A DNA stretch of 64,000 nucleotides from CBDBBY01 sp965203795 (GTDB taxonomy: Bacteria; Pseudomonadota; Alphaproteobacteria; Rhodobacterales; Rhodobacteraceae): NCBI GenBank assembly GCA_965203795.1, contig OZ241915.1, positions 2,666,001 to 2,730,000 on the forward strand. The letters run 5' to 3'. Numbering within the stretch: position 1 is the stretch's first letter; each line of letters starts with the position of its first letter. The notes under the pieces are model-generated. The model was not told the origin of the DNA and searched no databases. It worked only from the letters and a program-made list of their open reading frames with translations. This document shows positions 10,060-19,700 of this stretch, in pieces. Position numbers and translations under genes: made by a program.

Positions 10060-10235
10060 GGCGGACAGTTTGCGCGCTTGAAGGCGAAGCCGTTTTTGTC
10101 GACGCCTTGCCGCGATCCGGCGGATGACGAATTCCCGCCGCCCGTGTATCAAAGGTGACCTGACCACTGCTGGCGCAAAGCGGAACTCGGCCTAGCGCCC
10201 CACGCAGAGCAGCATGCGAGGCCCTGCGACCGGCC

Positions 10236-10640
10236 ATGATCACCCGCTTGAACCATGTCGCGATCGCCGTGCCCGACATCGGCGCGGCCGCTGCCAAATA
10301 CCGTGAAACGCTAGGCGCGGAAGTGTCGGAGCCGCAGGATCTCCCCGATCACGGCGTCACTGTCGTATTCGTGGAGGTCGGAAACACGAAGATCGAGCTG
10401 ATAACGCCGCTGGGGCAGGACAGCCCGCTTTCGAACTACATGAGGAAGAATCCCGGGGGCGGGATTCACCACCTCTGCTTGGAGGTTCCGGACATCACAA
10501 CGGCCGCCGAAGGCCTCGGCGGAAGCGGGGTACGGATCATCGGAGACGGCAAGCCGAGCATCGGAGCTCACGGGAAGCCGGTCTTGTTTTTGCACCCTAA
10601 GGAATTCGACGGCGCGCTCATCGAACTAGAGGAGGCTTAG
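10236..10640 (+). CDS. mce: Methylmalonyl-CoA epimerase
   Basis: This 134-residue vicinal-oxygen-chelate protein begins ITRLNHVAIAVPDI and carries the metal ligands expected for the family: His7, Glu49-type in VEVGNTKIELI, and a His in GGGIHHLCLEV. It interconverts the R and S forms of methylmalonyl-CoA in propionyl-CoA catabolism. Length and the C-terminal HPKEFDGALIELEE motif match alphaproteobacterial enzymes. The next gene, a DUF1467 protein, starts two bases after the stop, a pairing commonly seen in this class. Confidence 0.92.
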   Translation: MITRLNHVAIAVPDIGAAAAKYRETLGAEVSEPQDLPDHGVTVVFVEVGNTKIELITPLGQDSPLSNYMRKNPGGGIHHLCLEVPDITTAAEGLGGSGVRIIGDGKPSIGAHGKPVLFLHPKEFDGALIELEEA

Positions 10641-10642
10641 CC

Positions 10643-10924
10643 GTGTCCATCGTCTCCGCGCTCGTCCTGTTCGCCGTGATCTGGTTCCTTTGCCTGTTCA
10701 TCGTGCTTCCGATGAGGATCCGGTCGCAGCGGGAAACCGGCGACGTGGAGCGCGGCACCCCGCCGTCGGCGCCTGCGAACCCGATGCTTCCCGACAAGAT
10801 CAAATGGGCGACGATTGCGGCGGTTCTCGTTTGGATTCCCGTTGCAGCGCTGATCTGGTCGGGTTGGATTTCCGTGTCCGACTTGGACATGTTCGGACGC
10901 TGGGGCGACGGACAATACGGCTGA
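10643..10924 (+). CDS. DUF1467 family membrane protein
   Basis: This 93-residue protein has two predicted membrane helices: residues about 3-24 (SALVLFAVIWFLCLFIVLPM) and about 55-78 (IKWATIAAVLVWIPVAALIW). The segment between them contains the family pattern RIRSQRETGDV and GTPPSAPANP. The role is unknown. It starts with GTG two bases after mce, so the two are almost certainly co-transcribed. The family is largely confined to Alphaproteobacteria, which supports the taxonomic reading of the window. Confidence 0.88.
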   Translation: MSIVSALVLFAVIWFLCLFIVLPMRIRSQRETGDVERGTPPSAPANPMLPDKIKWATIAAVLVWIPVAALIWSGWISVSDLDMFGRWGDGQYG

Positions 10925-11049
10925 CGGAACCCCGGCTGATCCGGTGTCCTGTTCGTCGGCAAGCGCATGACGGCGTTTGACGGCGAGGCAGCGCGGCCTG
11001 CAAACCTGCTGCGCGCGAAACTTCGGCAGACGTTTTTTCCCTGTCCGTC

Positions 11050-11622
11050 ATGCGGAGCGCACTGGTGATTTCCTTCAACGCCATTGATGTGGAAACCGCG
11101 AACCGGAACTGGGGGAGCATCTGCCAGATCGGAATCGTCCAGGTCCGAGACAGCAGGATCACCGCGGAGTTCTGCACCCTTGTCGACCCCGAGGAGCCGT
11201 TCGAATACGGAAACATCTCCATTCACGGCATTGATGAACTTGCTGTGAGGCAAGCGCCGACGATGAGGGACCTTCACGCGGATCTGACCCGAATGCTTCA
11301 AGGCGCCGTGGTGGTCAGCCATACCTCCTTCGACAAGGGCGCGATTGAGCACGCCTGCGACAAATGCGGCCTTCCGCAGCCGAACGTCACTTGGCTGGAT
11401 ACTGCCAAAGTCGCGAGGCGGGCGTGGCCGGACGAGCTCGGCGAAAGAGGGTATGGCCTCAAGAGCCTCGCGGATCATTTCCAAATTAGATTCAAGCACC
11501 ATGACGCGCTGGAGGACGCACGAGCGGCGGCGCTGATCCTGTTGAAGGCAATCGAAGCTTCCGGACTGGATATCGCAGCCTGGCTGAAGCGCGTCGAACA
11601 GCCTGTTCGCCTCAAGGCTTGA
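11050..11622 (+). CDS. DnaQ-like 3'-5' exonuclease, short paralog
   Basis: This 190-residue protein is a DEDDh exonuclease: motif I FNAIDVETAN (residues 9-18), motif II VVSHTSFDKGA (about 88-98), motif III HHDALEDARAA (about 154-164). It resembles the proofreading epsilon subunit fold but is a stand-alone enzyme. A close paralog at 30641-31558 has the same domain plus a C-terminal BRCT domain; this copy ends directly after the exonuclease domain (VEQPVRLKA), so it may be a truncated duplicate or the ancestral short form. It marks the left side of the accessory island. Confidence 0.85.
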   Translation: MRSALVISFNAIDVETANRNWGSICQIGIVQVRDSRITAEFCTLVDPEEPFEYGNISIHGIDELAVRQAPTMRDLHADLTRMLQGAVVVSHTSFDKGAIEHACDKCGLPQPNVTWLDTAKVARRAWPDELGERGYGLKSLADHFQIRFKHHDALEDARAAALILLKAIEASGLDIAAWLKRVEQPVRLKA

Positions 11623-12182
11623 CGCCCGAAATCCGTCGAACGTGCAGCGGAACAATCGACCGGCCAACGTAGACCGCGATAGCATGCCGCTTGAGACCGA
11701 ACGCTAGTGCGGGTCAGCCGCAAACACTGTTCCCGGTGCCGCAACAGCGACAATGCGGAACCTGAATGCGTCTGAGTTCAATCGACGCGAATCCTGCGCG
11801 ACTCAATCCGCAAGTAGGTCAAGGCGGAGACCTGCTCAATTGCGACGAGCGCAGTCGGCGAAAACAGCCCGACGGGAACGAAAATCGTGTTGCGCTCCGA
11901 AACAAGCTGATCGATCCGCGGATGGCCAGCGTATAGCAAAAGCCGCTATCCGAAACGGCCGCAGCAACGGCGTCGCGAATTCCAACAAACGAAGCCTGAC
12001 TTCCATCATACAAAACTTTGCACGGCGCCTGAACGTGGTTGAGTTTCTCCCGGATACCGCATAACGAATGTAACGTGCCCGACAGTATCCGGCCTGCCGC
12101 TTCTATTCGGCTACGCATGATATTCGTCGTTGGGCGCGAAACGGATCCTTCTCCCGCCAGTTGCACATCTTCGGAGTGAGTT
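11623..12182. other. Gene-poor stretch with a possible decayed minus-strand gene
   Basis: About 560 bp without a convincing intact gene. On the minus strand, one frame has protein-like sequence (VLYDGSQASFVGIRDAV, near 12020-11970), and after an apparent frame change near 11935 another continues (ERNTIFVPVGLFSPTALVAI, ending with a stop near 11790). This pattern would fit the 3' part of a frameshifted gene, but I cannot name a family. Small plus-strand frames here are arginine/serine-rich and unconvincing. The last 20 bases hold the Shine-Dalgarno of the next gene (GGAGTGAG). Confidence 0.35.
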
Positions 12183-13301
12183 ATGACGCGACCTGAAGCG
12201 CATGATCACCAAGGCGACGATCCTGAAGGATTTGATCGAGAATCCGACTCTTGGAGCGACTACCCTGTTGACGATATAACGATCAGAAGCGAAAATCGAA
12301 CTGTCCACGAAATATATCGTCGAATAGAAAAAGGAACTTTTGTCTTGAATCCTGAATTTCAGCGGGACTTTATTTGGCCAAAAAACAAGCAAAGTAAACT
12401 GATTGAATCTGTGATCATGAGAATTCCTCTTCCCGTGTTTTATTTGGCTGAAAATAGTATGGGAAAGATGGTTGTTGTTGATGGATTGCAAAGGCTGACG
12501 ACATTCCGATGCTATCTCAAGGATGAATTGAAACTGAAGCTTCCTGATCGGAAAGAGCTTGACGGCAAGAAATTTAGCGAGCTTTCGACAAAATATCAGA
12601 ATCGTGTGGAAGACACTAATCTTATTTTCTATATCATCGACTCGAATGCACCCGAGCGAGCGCGGCTCGACATTTTCGAGAGGGTGAATAGCGGAGAGCC
12701 GCTAACGCGGCAGCAAATGCGAAACAACCTGTATATGGGAGCCGCAACCAAATTTCTTCGCGACGAGGCGAGCACGCCATTGTTCCAAAAAGCGACAGGC
12801 AATAGCTTGAATCGGAGGAAAATGAGAGATAGGGAATTCATCAATCGATTTTGCGCATTTCAAATATTTGACCTAACTTCCTATAGAGGCGATATGGACC
12901 AGTTTCTTGCGGAATGCTTGATCAAAATGAACGATTTCGATGACATTGCGCTTGAAATTTTGTCTACCCAGTTTCGTAGGTCCCTGAAAAACAACATCAT
13001 TGTGTTCGGCAAGCATGCCTTTAGACAACACGAGCCACGCCAGCATCATCGCTCAGTTCTGAATGCTTCACTTTGGGATGTAATGTCTACGGGCCTTTCC
13101 AAATACCCGAGCGAAGCGATAAAAAGATGCTCCGGTCAAATTCGGGAAACAGTGTTTAAACTGTTCAGTGATAGCGATTTTGTAACTTCGATAACGCAAG
13201 GAACCAGTCATACAAGGAAGGTTTATTATCGGTTTGAAGCGATCCGTGATAATTTCCGTGCGATACTGGAAGATCCAGATTGTGATCGCAAAGCGCAATG
13301 A
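12183..13301 (+). CDS. DUF262 domain protein (GmrSD/ParB-like nuclease family)
   Basis: This 372-residue protein has the DUF262 core: EFQRDFIWPKNKQSKLIESV near residues 58-77, and VVVDGLQRLTTF near residues 97-108, the DGxQR motif that in GmrS-type and related proteins binds or hydrolyses nucleotide. ERVNSGEPLTRQQMRNNLY follows. No DUF1524 His-Met partner is seen, so it is a stand-alone DUF262 protein. Such proteins occur in phage-defence islands, for example type IV restriction of modified DNA. It is visibly AT-richer than all neighbours, with AAA/GAA/ATT codons common, which indicates recent transfer. A good GGAGTGAG ribosome site precedes the ATG. Confidence 0.85.
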   Translation: MTRPEAHDHQGDDPEGFDRESDSWSDYPVDDITIRSENRTVHEIYRRIEKGTFVLNPEFQRDFIWPKNKQSKLIESVIMRIPLPVFYLAENSMGKMVVVDGLQRLTTFRCYLKDELKLKLPDRKELDGKKFSELSTKYQNRVEDTNLIFYIIDSNAPERARLDIFERVNSGEPLTRQQMRNNLYMGAATKFLRDEASTPLFQKATGNSLNRRKMRDREFINRFCAFQIFDLTSYRGDMDQFLAECLIKMNDFDDIALEILSTQFRRSLKNNIIVFGKHAFRQHEPRQHHRSVLNASLWDVMSTGLSKYPSEAIKRCSGQIRETVFKLFSDSDFVTSITQGTSHTRKVYYRFEAIRDNFRAILEDPDCDRKAQ

Positions 13302-13957
13302 AATGGAAGACTTCGGGGACTCAAGACGGAAGTTTCGCGGAATTTCATTGAACAACTATTTGAACGTCGGCACATTTCTGGATTGCGGCCGTCCGGCTTC
13401 TGGACCCAATGCAATGAGGGCTGCCGTCTGGTGAGCTTCGCGTTCAGCACCCGCAGCGCTTAATCCCAAACCAGCGTCGGCGACGTGGGAAAGTTGCCCC
13501 TGCTTTTTCGGCTTCGTAGGCTCAACCCGGCTCATCGTGAGGATTCCGAGATGCCTGAGCAGACTCCGGAAGTCGTGAACGGCCCGTCCCAAGCGCAAAC
13601 GCCTTTCGCATGTGCATTTCAGCATGGCGTGCAAGCATGCGAACCATGAGGTGGACCCCGGCCCCCGTGCTCGTTGTGGTGACGGATGGGGCGAACCTCG
13701 AGGTCGGACGCCTCCATTGTCCCGAACGCTCTCTTGGACCCTCCCAGGCTCTCGTAGGCAAAGGCTGTCTCGGCGACTTCCGAGTCGCGGCGCAAGTCGG
13801 AAAAGCCCCCGCTTGGAATCCGCCTCCGTGAAGAGAGATCAAAAAGGCTGCCGACAGGGCATCAAGAAAGGACGCATATTGACGTTGCGTAACCGAAAAT
13901 TGGGATGCCCCGCGGACTGACTGGAGCTTTGTATGCTCCAGCCACCACGAATCACGT
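13302..13957 (-). pseudogene. Degenerate IS1634-like transposase 3' part
   Basis: No intact gene lies here, but the minus strand carries fragments in several frames that together resemble the C-terminus of an IS1634/IS4-superfamily DDE transposase: SDLEVRPIRHHNEHG (about 13720-13675), VHLMVRMLARHAEMHMRKA (about 13660-13605), and VHDFRSLLRHLGILTMS (about 13580-13530). Such transposases end with DLEVRPIRH, then a MLAYYVEWHM-like helix. At least two frameshifts separate the pieces. No terminal repeats were found. The 110 bp next to the HNH gene (13848-13957) show nothing recognisable. Confidence 0.5.
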
Positions 13958-14746
13958 TCATAACGACTGGCTCGGGTGCTCCATGCCTGCGCGGAAGATC
14001 CTGGACCTGTGCCACGGCAAGTAACGTTCGTGCTCTTGGTGCAGTCCGAGGATCTTCATCGACTCATCGATTCCAAGCGTCAATCGAGCGTCAGGGGAAA
14101 GGCCATCGGAGAGGAGCACCGATCCGTCATCTGCGATCGTGACTAGGCCGCTGTCAAACGCCGCATCAAGATGGGGCGCGAGCAGCAGGCCATTGAAGAT
14201 GTCGAGGCGCTCGGCGTCCGTGTCGCAGTCGGCCCAAGGCTTGATGTGGCTCGCGCGCAGTAGCTCTCGCACCCCGAGGCCGGTGATCGCGCATCGACCG
14301 TCCCAGTAATCGAAAAGGCCGCGGCGGAAGACTTGTTGGCCGACTCGCTGAACCGCTCGGCGTTCAGCTTCCGTTGCCCGCGGCATGTCAGCGGTTTCGC
14401 GGTGAAACTCATGAAGCAGCGAGTCCGGAAGCGTGCGCGAGAGTTGGAACGCACGGCGCAACAGGCGATGGAGTTCACCAATCTTGCCGACGGCCAGCGC
14501 ACCAACGGCGCCGTTTGGGAGCGGGGCGGCGGACGCAGTGCCGAGACCCGCGAGCCCGTCGAGGACATCCGTTCGCGACATCGCGCCGAGAAACTGGGAT
14601 TCTCCGGCGGCCGTGAGCCAGATGCGCATCGATGTCTGGCTGCTGCCGAAGGAGAGCCAGTCAGATGTTTGCTCCGGCCCGAGGTCGAAGCCGTTGTCGG
14701 TCGCCGTCTTTTCCAGAAGGGTGACCGTGACTGCTGGAAGCATCAC
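13958..14746 (-). CDS. HNH_2-type endonuclease, last gene of the defence operon
   Basis: This protein of about 262 residues has a C-terminal HNH domain of the PF13391 type: GRCAITGLGVRELLRASHIK (about residues 150-169), PW, then DIFNGLLLAPHLDAAFDSG, giving Cys, His, Asn and His candidates for metal binding and catalysis. This fold is common in restriction and phage-defence nucleases. The N-terminal 130 residues are not recognised. The start is GTG at 14746 or ATG at 14743; both overlap the TGA of the PtuB-like gene upstream, so it is translationally coupled as gene six of the operon. In ordinary Septu loci, PtuA and PtuB are the only two genes. Confidence 0.8.
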   Translation of the reverse strand: MMLPAVTVTLLEKTATDNGFDLGPEQTSDWLSFGSSQTSMRIWLTAAGESQFLGAMSRTDVLDGLAGLGTASAAPLPNGAVGALAVGKIGELHRLLRRAFQLSRTLPDSLLHEFHRETADMPRATEAERRAVQRVGQQVFRRGLFDYWDGRCAITGLGVRELLRASHIKPWADCDTDAERLDIFNGLLLAPHLDAAFDSGLVTIADDGSVLLSDGLSPDARLTLGIDESMKILGLHQEHERYLPWHRSRIFRAGMEHPSQSL

Positions 14747-15495
14747 CGGCCGCGGCCCAGCTGATTTCGCAGATACGCGACGCGAATGCTCACAAAGGCA
14801 GGAAGCGGATCCTGATCAAGGAGCCAAGCGGCGCGTTCCTCGCGCTCGCCCTTGGTCGCGACTTCCATGCGCTTGCGTTCCTCAGCGACCACAATCGCTC
14901 GCGCTTTGACCAGCATTGAATGATTCAGGTTGACGATGCTGGGCCGCATTCGGGCACCGTCGGGGCGCTTCTCGATGGCGAGCTCGAGTGCCCGGCGCGT
15001 GGATTCTTTCAACGCAACGTCCGAGCGGACGTAAATTTTGCCGCGGCTGGTGAAGCCGACGAAGTCTTCGTACTGGAATTTTGCGGGCCAAGGCATGTCA
15101 TCGCCAACATCGCCCCACCGAAGGCGGCGACTGCCCTTCGCCGAGTCGCAGGTCTCGGGCGACGGGCAGGAAAGGTAGAGGTTCTTCCAGTGGAGGGCGA
15201 GCTTGGGATTGCAGCTGAGCGGGCACCAGTGTTCAATCCGGGGCACCGGAGGCCGCTCGACGATCCCCCGTTCGCAGTAGACACATATTGATCCCTGTTC
15301 CCGGTACATTTCCCGCCGGAGCTTGTACTTGGCAAGCTGATCGAATTCCGAACGCGCAAAGGACACTGGGTCGCGCTCCGTCGAGAGTCTATCCAAGCTC
15401 TCCAAGTAGGCGTTCTCGGCATCTCCGAAGCTTGTCGGTACAGAACCGTCCGGATACGCATCATCGGGAGGATAAGGCTTCGCGATTCCGCGCAT
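14743..15495 (-). CDS. ptuB: PtuB-like HNH nuclease (Septu / TIGR02646 type)
   Basis: This 250-residue protein carries the Cys/His-rich HNH signature of the Septu PtuB and retron-associated nuclease family: SICVYCERGIV near residue 70, RIEHWCPLS near residue 87, LHWKNLYLSCPSPETCDSAK near residues 100-119. The four Cys form the structural zinc site, and the His in IEHW is the expected catalytic residue. PtuB cleaves DNA or tRNA when released or activated by its PtuA partner in characterised Septu systems. It starts one base after the end of the PtuA-like gene and overlaps the next nuclease by 1-4 bp. Confidence 0.85.
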   Translation of the reverse strand: MRGIAKPYPPDDAYPDGSVPTSFGDAENAYLESLDRLSTERDPVSFARSEFDQLAKYKLRREMYREQGSICVYCERGIVERPPVPRIEHWCPLSCNPKLALHWKNLYLSCPSPETCDSAKGSRRLRWGDVGDDMPWPAKFQYEDFVGFTSRGKIYVRSDVALKESTRRALELAIEKRPDGARMRPSIVNLNHSMLVKARAIVVAEERKRMEVATKGEREERAAWLLDQDPLPAFVSIRVAYLRNQLGRGR

Positions 15496-15496
15496 C

Positions 15497-16741
15497 CTAC
15501 TCCATCGCTTCCATAAGCGGCTTGGCTAGAATCAGGTCGGGATCAAGATCGCCCCACCTGCTAAGCAGTTTTTCGTACTGCTCTTCTGCTTCCTCGCGAC
15601 GACCACTGTCGATGTGGTTGTGGAGCTCTTCCAGTTCGCGGATTCCCTCGGGATCGCGATCATCCGTGCTCATATGCTCCCGAAGAATTGCGTTAGTGTC
15701 TCTGCCTTGGACGAGCACGGGGGCTTCAACAAGCCTCCCCGCGATGAGCCGACGGGCGTGGCGGGTCTCAACGCTGCTCAGCACCTGCGGCGAGTGCGTG
15801 GTGATAACGAATTGCAGTCCCGGAAAGGCGTTCCGCAGGCTCGGGAGCGCCACGCGCTGCCAACGCGGGTGCAGGTGGCGGTCAATCTCGTCGATCAACA
15901 CAACGCCCTCCACTCGATTGGGCGCATCGGCGCCATCGAATTGGTTGAGCATGACGGCGCGACGGGCGATGTCGGCAATCAGTGCGATGAACGCATGATA
16001 GCCATCGGACAACTCGGACCACAGGGCGGCGTGGCCGCTCTTGAAGAGCACCATGGGCGCCCGCGTCCCTGGATCGTACCAAGCATGCTTCACGCCGGGC
16101 ACCGCCCGAACCGCGGTTGCCAACACGGCCTCGTGGAACAAGCGCTCGGGTTCGCCGCGACGCTGCCGGTTCGAATCTCCGATCATCTCGTCTTCGAGCC
16201 ACTGCAGCAGTGGTGCCTCATCCAGATTCGGATCAAGCGAAGAGGCGTACGCTTCCCAGCGGTCGCCCGTTCGTTCGACCTTCCGACGAGGACCGCGGAC
16301 ACGTTCTAAGCGATCAACACCGTACCACGCGAACAATGGCCATCGTTTTCCGGGAACTCGGACGCGCTCAATGGCATCGAAAATCGGTTCGGGCGTGCTG
16401 ACCTTACGTTTGGAGGCTGGACGCGCGACCACCGACCAAGTGACGGATTCCGACTCGCCCACGTCCGCAGTCCACTCTACCTCGCACGTACCTACCGGTT
16501 CGCGCCGTCCCTGCTCGTCAAGCGTGCGCATCCGAGGGTCGCGCTTCATGGCAAATTTCAGGTCTTTGGGCGAGCCCATCTGGAACTCGGCAAACGCCAT
16601 CGCCAGCGCCGCGAGCAATGCCGTCTTCCCACCGCCGTTCTCGGCAAAAATTACGGTCGTGTCTTCTTCAAGCGAAAGCCTGAGCTCGTCGAAGCAGCGA
16701 TAGTTGGCGAGGCGGATCTCCCGAAACCGAAAACGGCTCAT
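15497..16741 (-). CDS. ptuA: PtuA-like AAA/ABC-type ATPase (Septu)
   Basis: This 414-residue ATPase has an SMC/Rad50-like nucleotide-binding fold: FAENGGGKTALLAALAMAF (Walker A, about residues 33-51), signature-like WSELSDGYHAFIALIADIAR, Walker B GVVLIDEIDRHLHPRW (about 278-293) and switch His in VITTHSPQVL (about 310). This pattern and the PtuB-like HNH gene just downstream identify it as a Septu PtuA-type protein, which senses phage and controls the nuclease. The first residue overlaps the methylase stop by 4 bp (ATGA), tying the Septu pair to the upstream helicase-methylase genes. Confidence 0.85.
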   Translation of the reverse strand: MSRFRFREIRLANYRCFDELRLSLEEDTTVIFAENGGGKTALLAALAMAFAEFQMGSPKDLKFAMKRDPRMRTLDEQGRREPVGTCEVEWTADVGESESVTWSVVARPASKRKVSTPEPIFDAIERVRVPGKRWPLFAWYGVDRLERVRGPRRKVERTGDRWEAYASSLDPNLDEAPLLQWLEDEMIGDSNRQRRGEPERLFHEAVLATAVRAVPGVKHAWYDPGTRAPMVLFKSGHAALWSELSDGYHAFIALIADIARRAVMLNQFDGADAPNRVEGVVLIDEIDRHLHPRWQRVALPSLRNAFPGLQFVITTHSPQVLSSVETRHARRLIAGRLVEAPVLVQGRDTNAILREHMSTDDRDPEGIRELEELHNHIDSGRREEAEEQYEKLLSRWGDLDPDLILAKPLMEAME

Positions 16742-19700
16742 GTTGCCCTCATCGCCGGTTCGAGCGGCGAATCGTATTTTATTCCCTTAACGGCCGCCGC
16801 CGCCAGCGCGTCATAGGTTTCCAGTACCCCGCGCTTCGTCCGGTACTTTCCGTGCTCGCGTTCCTCCAACCGCTTGAGCACAGGGAAAGTGTCCAAGATC
16901 CACGCAGCGTCTCCCCTTGAAATGCCGTAGAGGTGAAAGAAGGCAGCATCAAGCTCGCATCGGAGCCGAAAGCGACGCATGGGATCCCAGACGAATGGCG
17001 CACCATCGTCTCCGCAATCCTCGGCAAATGACTTCAGACTCCATGCCGTATAGGTGAGTTCTAGGATGCGCGGCAGGAGCCAGTCCTGAACTCGCATCGA
17101 AGGCGACCACGGTGCCGGCATCGCGTACTCCGCCGGGCGAAGCGCGGGAAGCTGCCGCATCGTGAAATATGTCAGGTTTATCCCGCCGAGCTTCTGCCGT
17201 GCACAATAGTCAAAGGAAATGCTCGTCAGGTTTGCGTAAAGCGCGGCCACGAGCTGTGGATTTCGAGACGGCATCATGAGTGGCCAACTGTCGTTCACAG
17301 CAACCCGCGGAATGATGCACGCGATGACGGTTCTTGCACTCGCTCTTGCATCCGTGATTTTGCGCCAACCAAGCTGCCACCCCCTGTTCCAGAGCCCATC
17401 AAGTTGCGCACTTATTGCATCTTCTGCGACCCAGTAGCACGGTAGCGGCGAATACCACGGATCGGCGAGTTGCGCTGCGGATGGGGATGGCAGTCGATGC
17501 GGTCTTTTTGTGGCCGACGTACTCTCGAACGTGCCGCTCCTATGATTGTCCAAGTATGTCATCTTTGCCTCGTACAGAGGCAACAGGGTCTTCCCTTCCT
17601 TCTCGAACCGGTCTCCGTTGAGCCTCCACCCAGCTGAAGCCAACTCGGCCCGCTTTCGAAACAGGCCCGAGTCATTGGCCATGTGGAACATGCTCATGAA
17701 TTTCATACCCCACGGATTCCCGTCCGGATCGTCCTCCCGCCAAAGCACGCCCGTACGGCGGTAGATCGCGAGTGCGATCGCGGCGTCCGTCTTCGTGCGG
17801 AAGATTGGGCAGGTTCCGGTGTTAGGGTTGATTGCCTCTACGTCGGCGGCACTCAAGGTGAAGTGGCGTTCAGGATCATCCAAGTCCGCGAGCGAATGTC
17901 CTTGGAACAGAAAGTCGGCCGCGGGCGAAGGATCAGCGCTGCCCGAGAGAGTCGTCAACGAGAATCGGAGCATGTGCCCTTTCCCGGCTGTAAAGAAACC
18001 CTCGTTCTCGAACTCCCACATCGACTGAATCGCACGTGACTTCATGATCGCTTGGAAGTAGTCCTTGGTCGTGTTGTCTGTGGCAATTCCGCTCGGCACG
18101 ATGAATCCCGCACGACCGCGCGGCGCCAGCACGCTCCAATTGTGCTCGGCGAACAAAGCGTATGTGTTTACGTCGCCCTTACCGCAGAGCGGGTAGCGCC
18201 CGGAGTGCCGAACGAAATGGCTTTGCCCCTGCGCGATGCGCGTCGCGTCGGTCCACTCCTCCCAAAGAACCGGATTCGTGATTGGAAGCGCCGCGATGAG
18301 ATTCTTTCGCTCGGCGGCGTTCTGCGCAGTCGCGATGGACGGGTCGCGCTGCGCAAAGAACTCCTGCTCTTGGAGCTTGACGTGCTCCCAAGGCGGATTG
18401 CCGAGCACGACATCGAACCCGCCCCGCCCGAGAATCTGCGGAAACGCCAGTTCCCAATGAAAAAAGCCGTGATCCCCGGCGATGCGGCGCGTCGTATCGA
18501 CGAGCGCCGGGAGCGGGGGCGTTTCCTCATCGCGCAGCGTGCGCCACATGGCCGTGGTGGGCGCCGCTTCCATGACCGGTCCGGGTTCGCCCTTTGGCCA
18601 CAGGAAAGCGGCACACCACGCGTCGGCCACCAGCTTCTCATGCTTGTAGGCTTCGGAGGCCAGAAGCGCCTTCCACTGTCGCTGCTTCTTGGCCAACGCC
18701 GCGGCGTCCGCGTCCGAGGCCTGTTCGACCGCGCTCATCGCGTCGTACAGCGAGCCCGTCCCGTTGCGAGGCTCGAACGGGAGGCGTTGCTGGCCTGCGA
18801 TCTCCGCCTTGTTCAGCCGCTTGAGCGAATTGGTGAATTTCCTGTTGTCTCCTTCAAGGACCGTCCACGCGGCATCCGGCACCTGTTCGCCCATCAATGC
18901 GCGGCTCGTGCCGATAAGGGAATTTCCGCAGCGGATATGACTCTCCAGGAACGTGAGGGGCAGTCCCGGATCGACCGACTCCATCCAGAGGCCCAGCTTG
19001 CAGATCTCGACCGCCAGCGGATTCCTGTCGACGCCGTAGATGCATTGCCGGACGACGTCGCGGAGTGCGCTCCGATAGTCGTCCGGCGATGGCGTGCCGC
19101 CGGCCCGGATGCGCGCGACGCGATCAGCGAGGCGACGCGCAGCCGCGAGCAGGAAGTGTCCCGACCCGCACGCGGGGTCGATGATTGCCAGATTGAGAAG
19201 GGCATCGGCGGGATGCTCGGGATGAGCGTCGATGGTGCGCTCGACCACAGGATCGAGAGCGCTCGCAAGCAGGCGCTGCACAAGCTCGTCCGGTGTGTAG
19301 TAGCTGCCGGTCGTCTTCCGGGCATGGCCCTGGCTCTCGTCGGCACCCGCGAAGGAAAAGGTCCGCCCGTCCCCGGTGATCTGCGGAACCAGCTCAAGAA
19401 GTCCCTCGTAGACGTAGCCAAGTTCGTCCGGTCCCATATCGCGCCAGTTCACCCGAACGGGTCCCGATTGCTCGCGAAGCCACGCCAAGTGGAAGAGGGC
19501 GCTCAGGAACGCGCGGTTTTCCAGCTTCGCGGCGTCGAGGTCAGGACACTCCTCCAGCGCGAACAGGCCGGAGAGCGCAGGCAGCCCGAGGCGCGGCTCG
19601 CCGCCCGCAAGGCCGCGAAAGACGATCGTAACGGCTTCCCATAGATCGCGCTGGCGATCATGGGCAATCCTGCGGACGGCGCGGTCGCGAAGGCGGCGCA

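Noticed and set aside
16160..16185. GGTTCGAATC-like T-arm sequence suggesting a tRNA
   Set aside because: It lies within the PtuA-like gene and no cloverleaf can be drawn around it.
18052..19644. Plus-strand open frame opposite the methylase
   Set aside because: The methylase motifs DPACGSG and NPPW are on the minus strand; the plus frame is Arg-rich and featureless.
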